64,000 nt of DNA from Streptomyces sp. WMMB 322 (lineage in GTDB: Bacteria > Actinomycetota > Actinomycetes > Streptomycetales > Streptomycetaceae), in assembly GCF_900090145.1 (NCBI RefSeq), contig NZ_FMHI01000009.1, positions 184,484 to 248,483 on the forward strand. Reading direction: 5' to 3'. Shown one piece after another: positions 15,306-23,640 of the stretch (the stretch's first letter is position 1; each line of letters starts with the position of its first letter). A program made the position numbers and the translations under genes. Under the pieces are notes generated by a model. It saw only the letters and a list, made by a program, of their open reading frames with translations, had not been told where the DNA came from and searched no databases.

Positions 15306-15554
15306 CGGGGCCGCCCCGGCCGCCGTCAGCCCGGTGGCCGGGACGCCGTTCTCTCTTTTCCCTCGCTCATGGACGCCGCTCCCTTGTCGGCCGGGCGCCC
15401 GCCAACGGTCCTCGTGTGAATGTCTCTTGCAGAGACTGTGGTCTTGCCCGTTGCCGGTGCAATCGGCAGGGGAGCATGCTTGACTGCGCGTCAAACAACG
15501 GGGCGGTGACGGCAGTTCACCCCGCGGGGTAACGAGTCGAAACGGGGGGTCCGC

Positions 15555-15869
15555 ATGACGGACATGCGAGTGGAACCGAGCGAACTTCGCTCGGCTTCGG
15601 GAAAGATCAAGAAGGCCGTCGGCAAGGGCGACGACACCAAGCTCGCTGACATCGCGAACGGCGCCGACTTCGGACACGGCGACGCGGCCAAGGCCTTCTC
15701 AGAGCTGATGGCCACCTGGGACGTGGCCGTCACCAAGACGCTCAAGAAGGACGCGGAGTCCTCCGCGGAGAAGCTCAACGACAACGCCGCGTCGTACGAG
15801 CGCTCCGAGCAGCAGTCACAGAACCACTTCACCGGGCCCGCGGCCGGCGTGCCGGGTCCGCTCTACTAA
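15555..15869 (+). CDS. EspC/WXG100-like small secreted-protein candidate (104 aa)
   Basis: All-helical protein with a pattern typical of ESX/type VII-associated EspC-like proteins: VEPSELRSASGKI helix, a FGHGDAAKAFSEL turn in place of the WxG, a conserved W at residue 57, and an ASYERSEQQSQ helix. No Sec signal. The stop is separated from the next gene by only 10 bp, so both are one operon. By family knowledge such proteins are partners or substrates of type VII secretion; no ESX apparatus gene is in this window. Confidence 0.65.
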   Translation: MTDMRVEPSELRSASGKIKKAVGKGDDTKLADIANGADFGHGDAAKAFSELMATWDVAVTKTLKKDAESSAEKLNDNAASYERSEQQSQNHFTGPAAGVPGPLY

Positions 15870-15879
15870 CGGGGAAACA

Positions 15880-17139
15880 ATGGCGGCACAACTCGGCGAG
15901 ACCCGCGATCCGCGCCAGCTGATACCGGGCGATCCCGAAGACCTCAGCGGCCGGGCCGACAAGCTCCGCGCCAGGTCCAAGACCCTCGAAGGCATTGGCG
16001 ACGACCTGGGCGCCGTCCGCATTCCCAGCTGGGAGGGCAAGGCCAGCGACGCCTTCTGGAAGGACTTCTCACCACAGAAGGCGCGCTGGCACCGCGGATC
16101 CGACTCCATGACCGACGCCGAGAATGCCCTGCGTGACTACGTCAGGACCCTCACCTGGGCCCAGTCGCAGGCGGAGCGGGCGATCGAGCAGTACGAGGAC
16201 GGGAACGAGGCCGCGGCTCAGACGACGCTCAACTCCGCGCGCAGCCAGCTCGAGACCGCGGGTGACACCGCAGCGAAGAAGTTCAAGGCCGAGGGCGGTA
16301 AGGCCGAAGGCGCCCCGGACTGGCTGTTCTTCTCGGCAGAGGCGGCCGAGAGCAACGTGGGCAAGACGAGCAGGGAGATCGCCGGCGGTCCTCGCGAGTT
16401 CACGGACCGGATGAACCCGCTGATCGAACCGAAGGCCTGGGGCGACTACAAGAACTTGTCGGAGGAGCAGCGGGACGCGCTGCGGGAGAAGACTTCCGGC
16501 AAGGGCCCCGGCATCTCCGTGATGGGCCCCTCCGTCTCCGGCGGCGCGAGCGTGTGGGGGGCGGAGGCCCAGGGCCGCACCGACTTCGCCGGCGGCGAGG
16601 TCTCCGGCAAGGCGGGCGTGAACCTTCTCGGCGTGGAAGGCCAGGCAGGCGTCGGTCTGCAGGACGGGAACGCCACCGCCTCGGCCTCCGGAAAGGCCTA
16701 CCTGGCCCAGGCCTCGGCCGAGGGCAAGTACGAGATGGGCCACCTCGAGACCTCGGGCAAGGCTTCGGCCTTCGCCGGCGCACAGGCGGAGGCCAAGGGG
16801 TCCGTCGGCATGGACGGCGTCCACGGTGAGGCGGGAGCCTTCGCCGGGGCCAAGGCGGAAGCGGAGGGACACGCGTCGGTGGCGGGCATCGGCGTCGGTG
16901 GTACCGCAGAGGGCTGGGCCGGAGCCGGAGCCGAGGCCAAGTTCGACGCCGGTTTCAAGGACGACGGAACCTTCGTCGTCGGCGGCGAGGTCGGGGTCGG
17001 CCTCGGCCTCGGCGGCAAGCTCGGTGGTCAGGTCGAGATCGACCCGGGCAAGGTCACCGACGCCGCCGGCGACGCGGTGGACGCGGTCGGGGACTGGGGC
17101 TCGAGTGCCAAGGACACGGTCGGCGGCTGGTTCGACTGA
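15880..17139 (+). CDS. putative type VII-secreted protein with Gly/Ala repeat domain (419 aa)
   Basis: Residues 1-170 match the T7SS-signal type leader of actinobacterial polymorphic toxins: LIPGDPEDLSGRADKLR, a WEG motif (51-53) in RIPSWEGKASDAFW, and a long paired helix region. A short linker with LSEEQRDALREK follows. Residues ~210-395 are built of irregular repeats of GKAxAxA / EAxGxASVxG type, rich in Gly, Ala, Glu, resembling beta-rich or glycine-zipper repeats instead of a known toxin domain. The tail contains two DAVxxWG/TVGGWFD helices. No nuclease, deaminase or ADP-ribosyltransferase motif is visible. Likely a secreted or surface protein; activity unknown. Confidence 0.65.
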   Translation: MAAQLGETRDPRQLIPGDPEDLSGRADKLRARSKTLEGIGDDLGAVRIPSWEGKASDAFWKDFSPQKARWHRGSDSMTDAENALRDYVRTLTWAQSQAERAIEQYEDGNEAAAQTTLNSARSQLETAGDTAAKKFKAEGGKAEGAPDWLFFSAEAAESNVGKTSREIAGGPREFTDRMNPLIEPKAWGDYKNLSEEQRDALREKTSGKGPGISVMGPSVSGGASVWGAEAQGRTDFAGGEVSGKAGVNLLGVEGQAGVGLQDGNATASASGKAYLAQASAEGKYEMGHLETSGKASAFAGAQAEAKGSVGMDGVHGEAGAFAGAKAEAEGHASVAGIGVGGTAEGWAGAGAEAKFDAGFKDDGTFVVGGEVGVGLGLGGKLGGQVEIDPGKVTDAAGDAVDAVGDWGSSAKDTVGGWFD

Positions 17140-17147
17140 TCCGCGGT

Positions 17148-17215
17148 GGGGAGCTCCGCAAGGGGGCTCCCTTCCAACGGGGGAGTTCCGCAAGGGGGGG
17201 CTCCCCGCCAACGGC
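17148..17215. repeat. two direct copies of a hairpin-forming 33-36 bp unit
   Basis: GGGGAGCTCCGCAAGGGGGC-type sequence (17148-17180) is repeated with few changes at 17180-17215, each ending in CCAACGG. Inside each copy GGGAG and CTCCC can pair. The pair sits between the secreted-protein gene and the LpqN-like gene and could form either an attenuator or an mRNA-stabilising structure. Confidence 0.6.
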
Positions 17216-17271
17216 CTCTTCCCGTCGTTTCCCGTACCGTCGAGATCCGTATCGCAAGGAGTTGATCCACC

Positions 17272-17805
17272 ATGGCGGGCACACTTCCGGTGCCGCTCCA
17301 CGTCGAGCTTCCGCAGGGCTGGGAGGCGGCACCCCCGGACAAGGCCGGTGCACCGCATGCCGCCTTCGTCGGACTGCACAAGGCCTCCCAGGGCCAGGGC
17401 TTCACGCCCAACATCACGATCACCGGCCGCACCCACGAGGGTTCGGCCAGCCTGCACCGCCTCGCCGAGGAGTCGGTGCAGCGGCTGCGCGAGAATGTCG
17501 GCTCCGTGGCCCTCGTCAAGCGCACCGAGGTGGGCACCTCGACGGCGCCGGGCCTCGTCGAGGCTCCGGGGATCGTGCAGAACCTGCGCATCCAGGCCGA
17601 CGTCAACGGGCAGCCGATGGAGCTCGGGCAGAGCCAGTTCATCCTGCTGCTCCAGAACGAGCAGCAGCGGGGTGAACTCGTCGAGATCGAGGTCGCGTTG
17701 ACGGCGAAGACGAGCCAACTCGACGACGTCCTGGAGGACTTCCAGACCTTCCTCTCCGCGCTCCGCCCGGCCGGTCCCAGCCAGGAGGGCGACGGGTCGG
17801 CCTGA
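17272..17805 (+). CDS. LpqN/DUF1795-like protein (177 aa)
   Basis: Begins LPVPLHVELPQGWEAAPPD, with PHAAFVGLHKAS, FTPNITITG, and an alternating pattern ending FQTFLSALRP: the order of strands and helices of the LpqN/PsbP-like alpha/beta fold (DUF1795-related). Unlike mycobacterial LpqN it has no signal peptide or lipobox, so it should be cytoplasmic. ATG 17272 has AAGGAG eight bases before. DUF1795 relatives (Eag proteins) chaperone type VI effectors, so a chaperone role for the preceding secreted protein is a reasonable inference, but not shown. An immunity role is the alternative. Confidence 0.65.
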   Translation: MAGTLPVPLHVELPQGWEAAPPDKAGAPHAAFVGLHKASQGQGFTPNITITGRTHEGSASLHRLAEESVQRLRENVGSVALVKRTEVGTSTAPGLVEAPGIVQNLRIQADVNGQPMELGQSQFILLLQNEQQRGELVEIEVALTAKTSQLDDVLEDFQTFLSALRPAGPSQEGDGSA

Positions 17806-17841
17806 CGCCGCGACGCGAACCAACCGCTTGCGTCGTTGCTG

Positions 17842-17857
17842 TCCCTTTGCAGGGACC
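17842..17857. terminator. small hairpin between convergent genes
   Basis: GTCCC-TTTGCA-GGGAC lies in the 69-bp gap between the LpqN-like gene and the convergent glycosyltransferase gene; the flanks TGTC and GACA extend pairing in part. Plausible weak bidirectional terminator. Confidence 0.35.
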
Positions 17858-17874
17858 GACAGGCGACCTCGGCG

Positions 17875-19596
17875 TCACCCGCGCCCCGCCGCCAGCGCCG
17901 GTCGCCGCCCGGCCGGTCCCTCCCGCCGAGCCCGGCGCCGCGGAGGTTCGTCCGCCGGCACCTCGATCGAGTAGCCCCGCAGCGGCCGCGCGAAGCGCCA
18001 GCCCCCGCAGCCCAGTTGGAGCTGCAGGTCCCAGGTGCCGGGCGCCAGTGGCTTGCCGTTGTCGGCCGTGGAGGGATCGACGGTGAACTCGGTCTCGAAG
18101 CTGAGGGAGTAGGAGTCCGCCTCCTCCTGTGTCCCCTCCTCCTTGGTCCGTGTCTCCTGCGTCCGTGCGGTGCCCGGCAGGCGGGAGGTGAGCCGGGCCG
18201 GCAGCCTCATCCGGCGCGCGGCCCTGGCCACCCTGGCCACCGTCTCCGCCGCGGCGCCGCCGTCCCGCGCGGGCACTTCGACGACGCGGTGGTCGAGGGG
18301 CACGCTCAGTACCGTCCCGCCTTCGCGGTGGCGGAGCAGGCCGCGTACGTTGCTGCGCTGCACCGCCTTGGTGAAGTCGGCCGCTTCCCGGGCCCCCGGC
18401 ACGGCGGCGACGCGGGGCGGCAGCCGCAGCAGACGGCGACGGCCCGCGCGGGAGAAGACCAGGGGGGCGGTGGAGGTGCCCTTGCCCTTTCTGCGGACCA
18501 GCCGGGTTTCGCACCTGACGGTGAGTCGTCCGTCCTTCCGTGCGGCCGAGCGGACGCGGGGCCGGTGGTCCACCCCGGCTTCGAACTGTGCGTGTTCCAC
18601 GAGTGGTTGGAGCTCGCGGTGCCTGGCGAGCGCCGCGACGATCCGCAGCCGGGTCGTCAGTGCCGCGTCCGCCTCGGGCGGCATCTCGGCGGCCAGAGCG
18701 CCGACGGCGTCGAGCCATTCGGCCCTGCGCGGCCCGGGCTGGTCCAGGAAGCCCTGCCCGCTGAGCCGGGCGAGCGCCTTCTTGCCGTACCAGTTGGCCG
18801 CCAGCCGGTAGCGGTGCCTGCCCGGGGCGACGCGGGTGTCGGGTGCGTCCAGGATGGCGAGGACCCTTCGGATGCTGTCCACGTACGGGCCCGGCTCGAT
18901 CGTCCCGTAGCTGATGTTGTGGTCCTCGCCGGGATGGCGCACCCAGTGGTAGCAGGTGTAGTCGTGCACGGTGGCGACGCGGCTGGTGAGGAGGTAGGCG
19001 CGCAGGGTGAACATGTGGTCCTCGAGCCGCACTTGTCCTTCCGCGAAGCGCAACTCGTTCTCCCGCAGGAAGGAGCTGCGGAAGAGTTTGTGCACGGTCA
19101 TGGAGGCGAGCAGTTCTCTTCCGGTGCGCAGATCCGCGGCCGCGAGGGGCTTTTCGAACAGTGCGCGTGGCGCTCGCCGTCCGTGTCCGGCCATGCGTCC
19201 CACGACGATGTCGGCACCGGTCTCGTGGGCCCGCGCCCAGAGGCGTTCCAGGGCTTCGGGTGCGAGCCAGTCGTCGTCGTCGACGAAGTGGACGAACTCG
19301 CCCCGGGCGGCGTCCATGCCTATGTTGCGCGGCTTGCCGGGCCAGCCGGAGTTCGCGATGCGTATGACGCGGACGACGGATTCGGCTTCCTGGGCGGCGA
19401 CTTCGGCCTCCAGCAGCGCGACCGTGTCGTCGGTGGAGCCGTCGTCGACGTAGAGGACTTCGAAGTCCGTGCGCGGCATGGTCTGGCCGAGGAAGGAGCG
19501 CAGTCCGGTCAGAACCGTCGTGCCGGTGTTGTGGGTCGGGACGACGATGCTCACCTTCACCGGTGATGCGCGGACCGTGGGCGAGGTGTTTCGCAC
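17875..19596 (-). CDS. family 2 glycosyltransferase with long C-terminal region (573 aa)
   Basis: Residues 14-240 are a GT-A glycosyltransferase 2 domain: VSIVVPTHN, DDGST (51-55), GKPRNIGMDAARGE, and the metal-binding HFVDDDDW (106-109). The rest contains an extension with LEDHMFTLRAY and, from about 400, a beta-rich domain rich in Arg that resembles those in streptomycete teichoic-acid/cell-wall polymer transferases. GTG 19596 has GAAAGG five bases before; the frame is open further upstream but without a ribosome site. It likely transfers sugars onto a cell-surface glycan. The convergent neighbour is the T7SS-like trio; the FkbM gene follows upstream on the same strand. Confidence 0.8.
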   Translation of the reverse strand: MRNTSPTVRASPVKVSIVVPTHNTGTTVLTGLRSFLGQTMPRTDFEVLYVDDGSTDDTVALLEAEVAAQEAESVVRVIRIANSGWPGKPRNIGMDAARGEFVHFVDDDDWLAPEALERLWARAHETGADIVVGRMAGHGRRAPRALFEKPLAAADLRTGRELLASMTVHKLFRSSFLRENELRFAEGQVRLEDHMFTLRAYLLTSRVATVHDYTCYHWVRHPGEDHNISYGTIEPGPYVDSIRRVLAILDAPDTRVAPGRHRYRLAANWYGKKALARLSGQGFLDQPGPRRAEWLDAVGALAAEMPPEADAALTTRLRIVAALARHRELQPLVEHAQFEAGVDHRPRVRSAARKDGRLTVRCETRLVRRKGKGTSTAPLVFSRAGRRRLLRLPPRVAAVPGAREAADFTKAVQRSNVRGLLRHREGGTVLSVPLDHRVVEVPARDGGAAAETVARVARAARRMRLPARLTSRLPGTARTQETRTKEEGTQEEADSYSLSFETEFTVDPSTADNGKPLAPGTWDLQLQLGCGGWRFARPLRGYSIEVPADEPPRRRARREGPAGRRPALAAGRG

Positions 19597-19860
19597 TGCT
19601 GCCTTTCGAGTGGATTGCGGCTTATCTGTATGCCTGCCCGCAACGTTTGAAGCGAGGGTGAACGGCAGCCCACAGGCCGGCAGGAATGCAGTGACCACCA
19701 CGTCCATGTCCCTCGGGCAGTGCCGGGTGCCACGGACGCCGTGAAAGATGCCGTGGGGGATCTCACCCGCCGCGCACCGGCGGAGCGTCGCCGGCAGGGA
19801 ACGGGCCGACGTGGCGTGCGGTCGCCCGCCGCACGCCACGTCGTCCGGTTCACCGCGGAT

Positions 19861-20745
19861 TCAGGCCGGTCGGGCCGGAGCCGCCGCCGCGCGGGCCAGC
19901 ACGCAGTCGAATTCGACGACCCGTCCCGTGGCTCCCTCACGCGTGACGGGATACATGCCGGTGATCTCGAAGCCCGCGTCCTCGTACGCGGCGATGGCCT
20001 CGGACATGTGCGGGCTGCCCTCGTAGAGCTGAAGCGCGGCGACTTCCGACTGCATCCCGACGAACTCGCCTATGCGCTCCCCGGCGCCGGCGAACACCTC
20101 CATGTCGAAGCCCTGGGTGTCCATCTTCAGATAGGGCCTCGGGGAGGCGATGCCCGCGACGGCCTCGTCCATGACGGCGTCGAGCCGCCGCACCGGCACC
20201 TCGGTGGTGGTGGCGGTGTCGGCGAACCGCTTGTAGCGCTGCTGTCCGTACGCGCTCGGCTCCAGCAGCGAGTTCATGGTCTTCCACCCCAGATGCATGT
20301 GCTCGACCGACTCGCTGCGCCCCAGCGCGAAGGGGTGGACCTGCCAGTCCGGGTCGCGTTCGGCGGCCTTCCGCAGCTTGGCCAGTGCGTCCGGTACGGG
20401 CTCGAAGGAGACGATTCTGCCCCGGTAGCCCAACTCCCGCAGCTGCCTGCCGTACTGCCCCTTGTTGGCTCCGACGTCGAAGACGCAGTTGACGTCGTAG
20501 TTGGCCAGCAGTTCGGCGACGTGACGGGCGCACAGGCCGCTCGCGGCCGCCTTGTGCAGGCCCCATCCGCCGGCGGGCGTGCGGGTGCGCGACCGCTTGC
20601 CGCCGACCATCCAGGCGTCGTCGGTCATCTTCGTGGCGGTGTAGCCGCCGCGCCGGGAGACGACTGCGGTGCCCGGCCCGAGATCGAGCACCTGAACTCC
20701 CAGGCGCGGCAGCGCACCGAGCGCCTTTCTGAACACAGTTGTCAT
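19861..20745 (-). CDS. FkbM-family methyltransferase (294 aa)
   Basis: SAM-dependent methyltransferase of the FkbM family. Motif I is FDVGANKGQYG (about residues 89-99), followed by the acidic FEPVPDALAKL, then VPVRRLDAVMDE and YLKMDTQGFDMEVFAGAGE, the family signature. FkbM enzymes O-methylate sugars or small molecules. Together with the GT2 gene downstream on the same strand it may decorate a surface glycan. ATG 20745 gives MTTVFRKALGALPRLG; the upstream 139-bp gap contains the downstream terminator of the citrate synthase gene. Confidence 0.85.
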   Translation of the reverse strand: MTTVFRKALGALPRLGVQVLDLGPGTAVVSRRGGYTATKMTDDAWMVGGKRSRTRTPAGGWGLHKAAASGLCARHVAELLANYDVNCVFDVGANKGQYGRQLRELGYRGRIVSFEPVPDALAKLRKAAERDPDWQVHPFALGRSESVEHMHLGWKTMNSLLEPSAYGQQRYKRFADTATTTEVPVRRLDAVMDEAVAGIASPRPYLKMDTQGFDMEVFAGAGERIGEFVGMQSEVAALQLYEGSPHMSEAIAAYEDAGFEITGMYPVTREGATGRVVEFDCVLARAAAAPARPA

Positions 20746-20752
20746 CTTGTGA

Positions 20753-20884
20753 GGCTAGGTGCGGGTCGTCCGGCCGTGTCAAACACGAGCTGAGGCCCCT
20801 GGGGGGAGATCCCCGGCCCGGCCCGGCTCGTGGGTCGGGCGCCGGGCCGGGAACCCGCTCGGGGGGCTCGCTGCGGGGGCCTTC
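20753..20884 (-). terminator. hairpin region after citrate synthase gene
   Basis: CCCGGCCCGGC and GCCGGGCCGGG (about 20811-20852) form an 11-bp stem directly downstream of the minus-strand citrate synthase stop and before the FkbM start. Confidence 0.5.
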
Positions 20885-22051
20885 TCAGGCGGCGTGGGCC
20901 GGCGGCAGCCTCGGTACCGGCGCCGGCGGCAGGGGCCCGGTGTAACGCGCGGAAGGCCGAATGATCTTTGAATCCCCGGCCTGTTCAAGGATGTTGGCGC
21001 TCCAGCCCACCACGCGTGCCGCGCAGAAGGTCGGCGTGAACATCGAACGAGGCAGGCCGCACAGCTCCATGACGACGCCTGCGTAGAACTCCACGTTGAT
21101 GTGCAGCTCGCGGCCCGGCTTGAGTTCGGCCAGCACGGCCTCGACGCGTTCCTCGACCTGTGTTGCGAAGTCGACGAGCGGGCCGCCGAATTCATGGGCG
21201 ATCCCCTTCAGCATGCGCGAACGCGGGTCCTCCGTACGGTAGACGGGGTGCCCGAAGCCCATGATCCGCTCGCCCGCCCGTACTTGCTCCCGGACCCAGG
21301 CGTCGGCGCGGTCCGGGGTGCCGATGGCGTCCAGGGCGTCCAGCGCGCGGCTGGGCGAACCGCCGTGCAGCGGCCCGGACAGCGCGCCGATCGCACCGGT
21401 GAGGCAGGCGGCGACGTCGGCCCCGGTCGAGGCGATCACGCGCCCGGTGAAGGTCGAGGCGTTGAAGCCGTGGTCGACGGTGGAGATGAGGTAGCGCTCC
21501 ACGGCCCGGGCCTCGCGCGGCGCGGGCTCCTCACCGGTGAGCATGTACAGGTAGTTGGCCGCGTGCGGCAGGTCGTCGCGCGGCTCGACGGGTTCCAGCC
21601 CCTGGCCCAGCCGGTGCAGCGCCGTCAGCAGCGTCGGTACGAGCGCGCACGCGGCGAGGGCGTCGTCGCGGCGCTCGTCCGGCGTGAGGTCGTAGACCGG
21701 GCGGAACCCCGCCGCCGCCCCGGCCAGTGAGAGCGCGGTGCGCAGCCCGGCCAGGGGCCCGGAAGCGGCGGTGGCCCGGGACACGGCGGGCAGTGCCGCG
21801 CGTACGGGGGCGGGGAGGTGGCGCAGTGCGGCGGTGCGTTTCGTGAACTCCTCGCGGCCGGCGCGGTCGGGGAGTTCCCCGTGGAACAGCAGATGCCAGA
21901 CGTCCTCGAACGTGCGGTGCTCGGCCAGCTCCACGGCCGAGTACTGCCGGTAGTGGTAGAAGCCTTCGCGTCCCCGTACGTCGCCGAGGGCGGTGTCCGT
22001 GACGACGACTCCGGACAGTCCGCGCGGGACCTCGATGCCCTGTTGCTCCAT
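20885..22051 (-). CDS. citrate synthase / 2-methylcitrate synthase family (388 aa)
   Basis: Full-length citrate synthase fold. Active-site blocks: VDHGFNAST, PLHGGSPSRALD, and GFGHPVYRTEDPR with the acetyl-CoA histidine; the block usually written N-x-D-F/Y-Y is here HINVEFYAGV, i.e. Glu at the usual catalytic Asp position, as also seen in other actinobacterial members. C-terminal PTFCAARVVGWSANILEQ is typical. It is divergent from a second, HTH-fused citrate synthase with 124 bp between them. Which acyl-CoA it uses (acetyl or propionyl) cannot be told from sequence. Confidence 0.9.
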   Translation of the reverse strand: MEQQGIEVPRGLSGVVVTDTALGDVRGREGFYHYRQYSAVELAEHRTFEDVWHLLFHGELPDRAGREEFTKRTAALRHLPAPVRAALPAVSRATAASGPLAGLRTALSLAGAAAGFRPVYDLTPDERRDDALAACALVPTLLTALHRLGQGLEPVEPRDDLPHAANYLYMLTGEEPAPREARAVERYLISTVDHGFNASTFTGRVIASTGADVAACLTGAIGALSGPLHGGSPSRALDALDAIGTPDRADAWVREQVRAGERIMGFGHPVYRTEDPRSRMLKGIAHEFGGPLVDFATQVEERVEAVLAELKPGRELHINVEFYAGVVMELCGLPRSMFTPTFCAARVVGWSANILEQAGDSKIIRPSARYTGPLPPAPVPRLPPAHAA

Positions 22052-22107
22052 GTCGGATCTCCGTTTCCGTCCCCGTCCCCCTTACGTGATCCGACTGTCC
22101 ATGCTTT

Positions 22108-22140
22108 ACTCAGTTGCGTCAATATTGATTCAGTCAATGC
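22108..22140. promoter_or_regulatory. palindromic operator candidate between citrate synthase genes
   Basis: A perfect palindrome TCAATATTGA (22119-22128) lies in an AT-rich island of the otherwise GC-rich 124-bp divergent promoter region; GTCAA is repeated at 22133-22137. It is well placed to control both genes and could be bound by the HTH domain of the right-hand gene product. Confidence 0.45.
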
Positions 22141-22175
22141 TGGCCGATGCCCGGTGACCGACTCAGGTCTGGTGG

Positions 22176-23459
22176 ATGAGCGTGAGCGAACTGAACGGCG
22201 ACGGCCCCGGGGAGCGGCCCCGGCTCACCACCCGGCAGGCGGCGGAGCGGCTCGGGGTGAAACCCGAGACCGTCTACGCGTACGTCAGCCGCGGCCTGCT
22301 GAGCAGCCGCCGCTCGGCGGGCGGACGCGGCAGCACGTTCGACGCGGCCGAAGTCGAGGCACTGGCCGTCGCCGCCCGCAGGCCCGCCGCCGCAGCACGG
22401 GAGGCGGCGCCCGGTGCCATGTCCGTACGGACCGGGATCACGCTGATCGAGCCGGACGGATGCTGGTTCCGCGGCGTCGACGCGCGTGAACTGGCCGCCG
22501 CGCACACCTTCGAGGAGGCGGCCGACTGGCTGTGGACGGGACGGCTCACACCGGGGGCGCGGTTCCCCGCCCCGCCTCCACTGCTGGAGGCCGCCCGTGC
22601 GGCAGCCGGCGCGCTGCCCGGCCACTGCGCCGCCACCGACCGGCTGCGCGCCGCCGTCGTCGCGGCGGCCGTGGCCGATCCGCTGCGGTTCGACCTCGCG
22701 GAGGAGGCGGTGATCGCGCGGGCGCGCGGGCTGCTGCCCGTCATGGTGGATGCGCTGCCGCCGTGGGGGAGCGCTTCGGACGAGGAGGCCGCCGCGCCGG
22801 TTGCCGAAGGCGGGCTGGCCCGCGCGCTGTGGCCACGGCTGACCGGCCGCCGCCCCACGGAGGCGTTCGTACGCGCCCTGGAGCGGGCGATGATCCTGCT
22901 CCTCGACCACGACCTCGCGGCGTCGACGCTCGCCGCACGGGTCGCCGCCTCCGCACGGGCCCACCCGTACGCCGTCGTCTCCGCCGCCCTCGGCGCACTC
23001 GACGCCCCGCTGCACGGGGCCGCGGGCGCGGGGGCGCACCGCATGCTGGCCGAGGCCGTGGAACGCGGCAGTGCCGCGGCCGTGGTGGCCGGCACCCTCC
23101 GGGCCGGGCGTCCGGTTCCGGGCGTCGGACACCGCGTCTATCCCGGTGAGGACCCGCGCGCCCGTGCCCTGTTCACCTGGCTGGAAGAGGTTCCGGCCTG
23201 CGCCCGGGCCCTCGAGGCGGCCCACGAGATCGCGGCGACGGCCGGGCGCCCGGCCAACATCGACCTCGCCCTGGCGGTGCTCACCCTGGGCGCCGGCATG
23301 AGCCCCGAGGCGAGCGAGGCGGTCTTCGCCGTCGCCCGTACGGCCGGCTGGATCGCCCACGCCCTCGAGGAGTACGGCGAACCGCCGCTGCGCCTGCGGC
23401 CCGGCGGCCACTACACCGGCCCGCGGCCGCCCCGCCCGCTGCCCTCGCCGGACGAGTAG
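22176..23459 (+). CDS. citrate synthase-like protein fused to N-terminal HTH (427 aa)
   Basis: Residues 14-70 are an excisionase/MerR-like winged helix: LTTRQAAERLGVKPETVYAY followed by VSRGLLSSRR. Residues ~85-420 are a citrate synthase domain with LHGAAGAGAHRML, GVGHRVYPGEDPRARAL and NIDLALAVLTLG, so the catalytic His and Asp positions are retained. Such two-domain proteins are paired with a plain citrate synthase in several streptomycetes. The DNA-binding domain suggests a dual role, an enzyme or subunit that senses its ligand and regulates the divergent promoter. This role is inference. ATG 22176 is the only suitable start. Confidence 0.85.
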   Translation: MSVSELNGDGPGERPRLTTRQAAERLGVKPETVYAYVSRGLLSSRRSAGGRGSTFDAAEVEALAVAARRPAAAAREAAPGAMSVRTGITLIEPDGCWFRGVDARELAAAHTFEEAADWLWTGRLTPGARFPAPPPLLEAARAAAGALPGHCAATDRLRAAVVAAAVADPLRFDLAEEAVIARARGLLPVMVDALPPWGSASDEEAAAPVAEGGLARALWPRLTGRRPTEAFVRALERAMILLLDHDLAASTLAARVAASARAHPYAVVSAALGALDAPLHGAAGAGAHRMLAEAVERGSAAAVVAGTLRAGRPVPGVGHRVYPGEDPRARALFTWLEEVPACARALEAAHEIAATAGRPANIDLALAVLTLGAGMSPEASEAVFAVARTAGWIAHALEEYGEPPLRLRPGGHYTGPRPPRPLPSPDE

Positions 23460-23583
23460 GGGACGGGAACCCGGTACCCGGAGGGGGTGCGGCCGGGGCC
23501 CGGCTCCCTCATGCCGCCGGCGTCCCCCTCGCCGTCGGCCGGCGGCTGTGCGACGCACGGGCGCGCGTCCGGAGAAATTCCGC

Positions 23584-23605
23584 TTGCACCTCACGCCGCG
23601 TGAGG
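23584..23605 (+). promoter_or_regulatory. TipA-type autoregulated promoter
   Basis: TTGCAC (23584-23589) is followed by the inverted repeat CCTCACGC-CGCGTGAGG (23589-23605) that fills a long spacer, as in the thiostrepton-inducible ptipA of Streptomyces. A second CGTGAGGTGC follows at 23612. The ribosome site AGGAGCGGAG precedes the start codon at 23641. Confidence 0.8.
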
Positions 23606-23640
23606 ACTCATCGTGAGGTGCGTACGAGAGAGGAGCGGAG

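Noticed and set aside
16069..17823. Minus-strand ORF across the T7SS-like genes
   Set aside because: It runs over three genes and their gaps without a domain; typical mirror frame.
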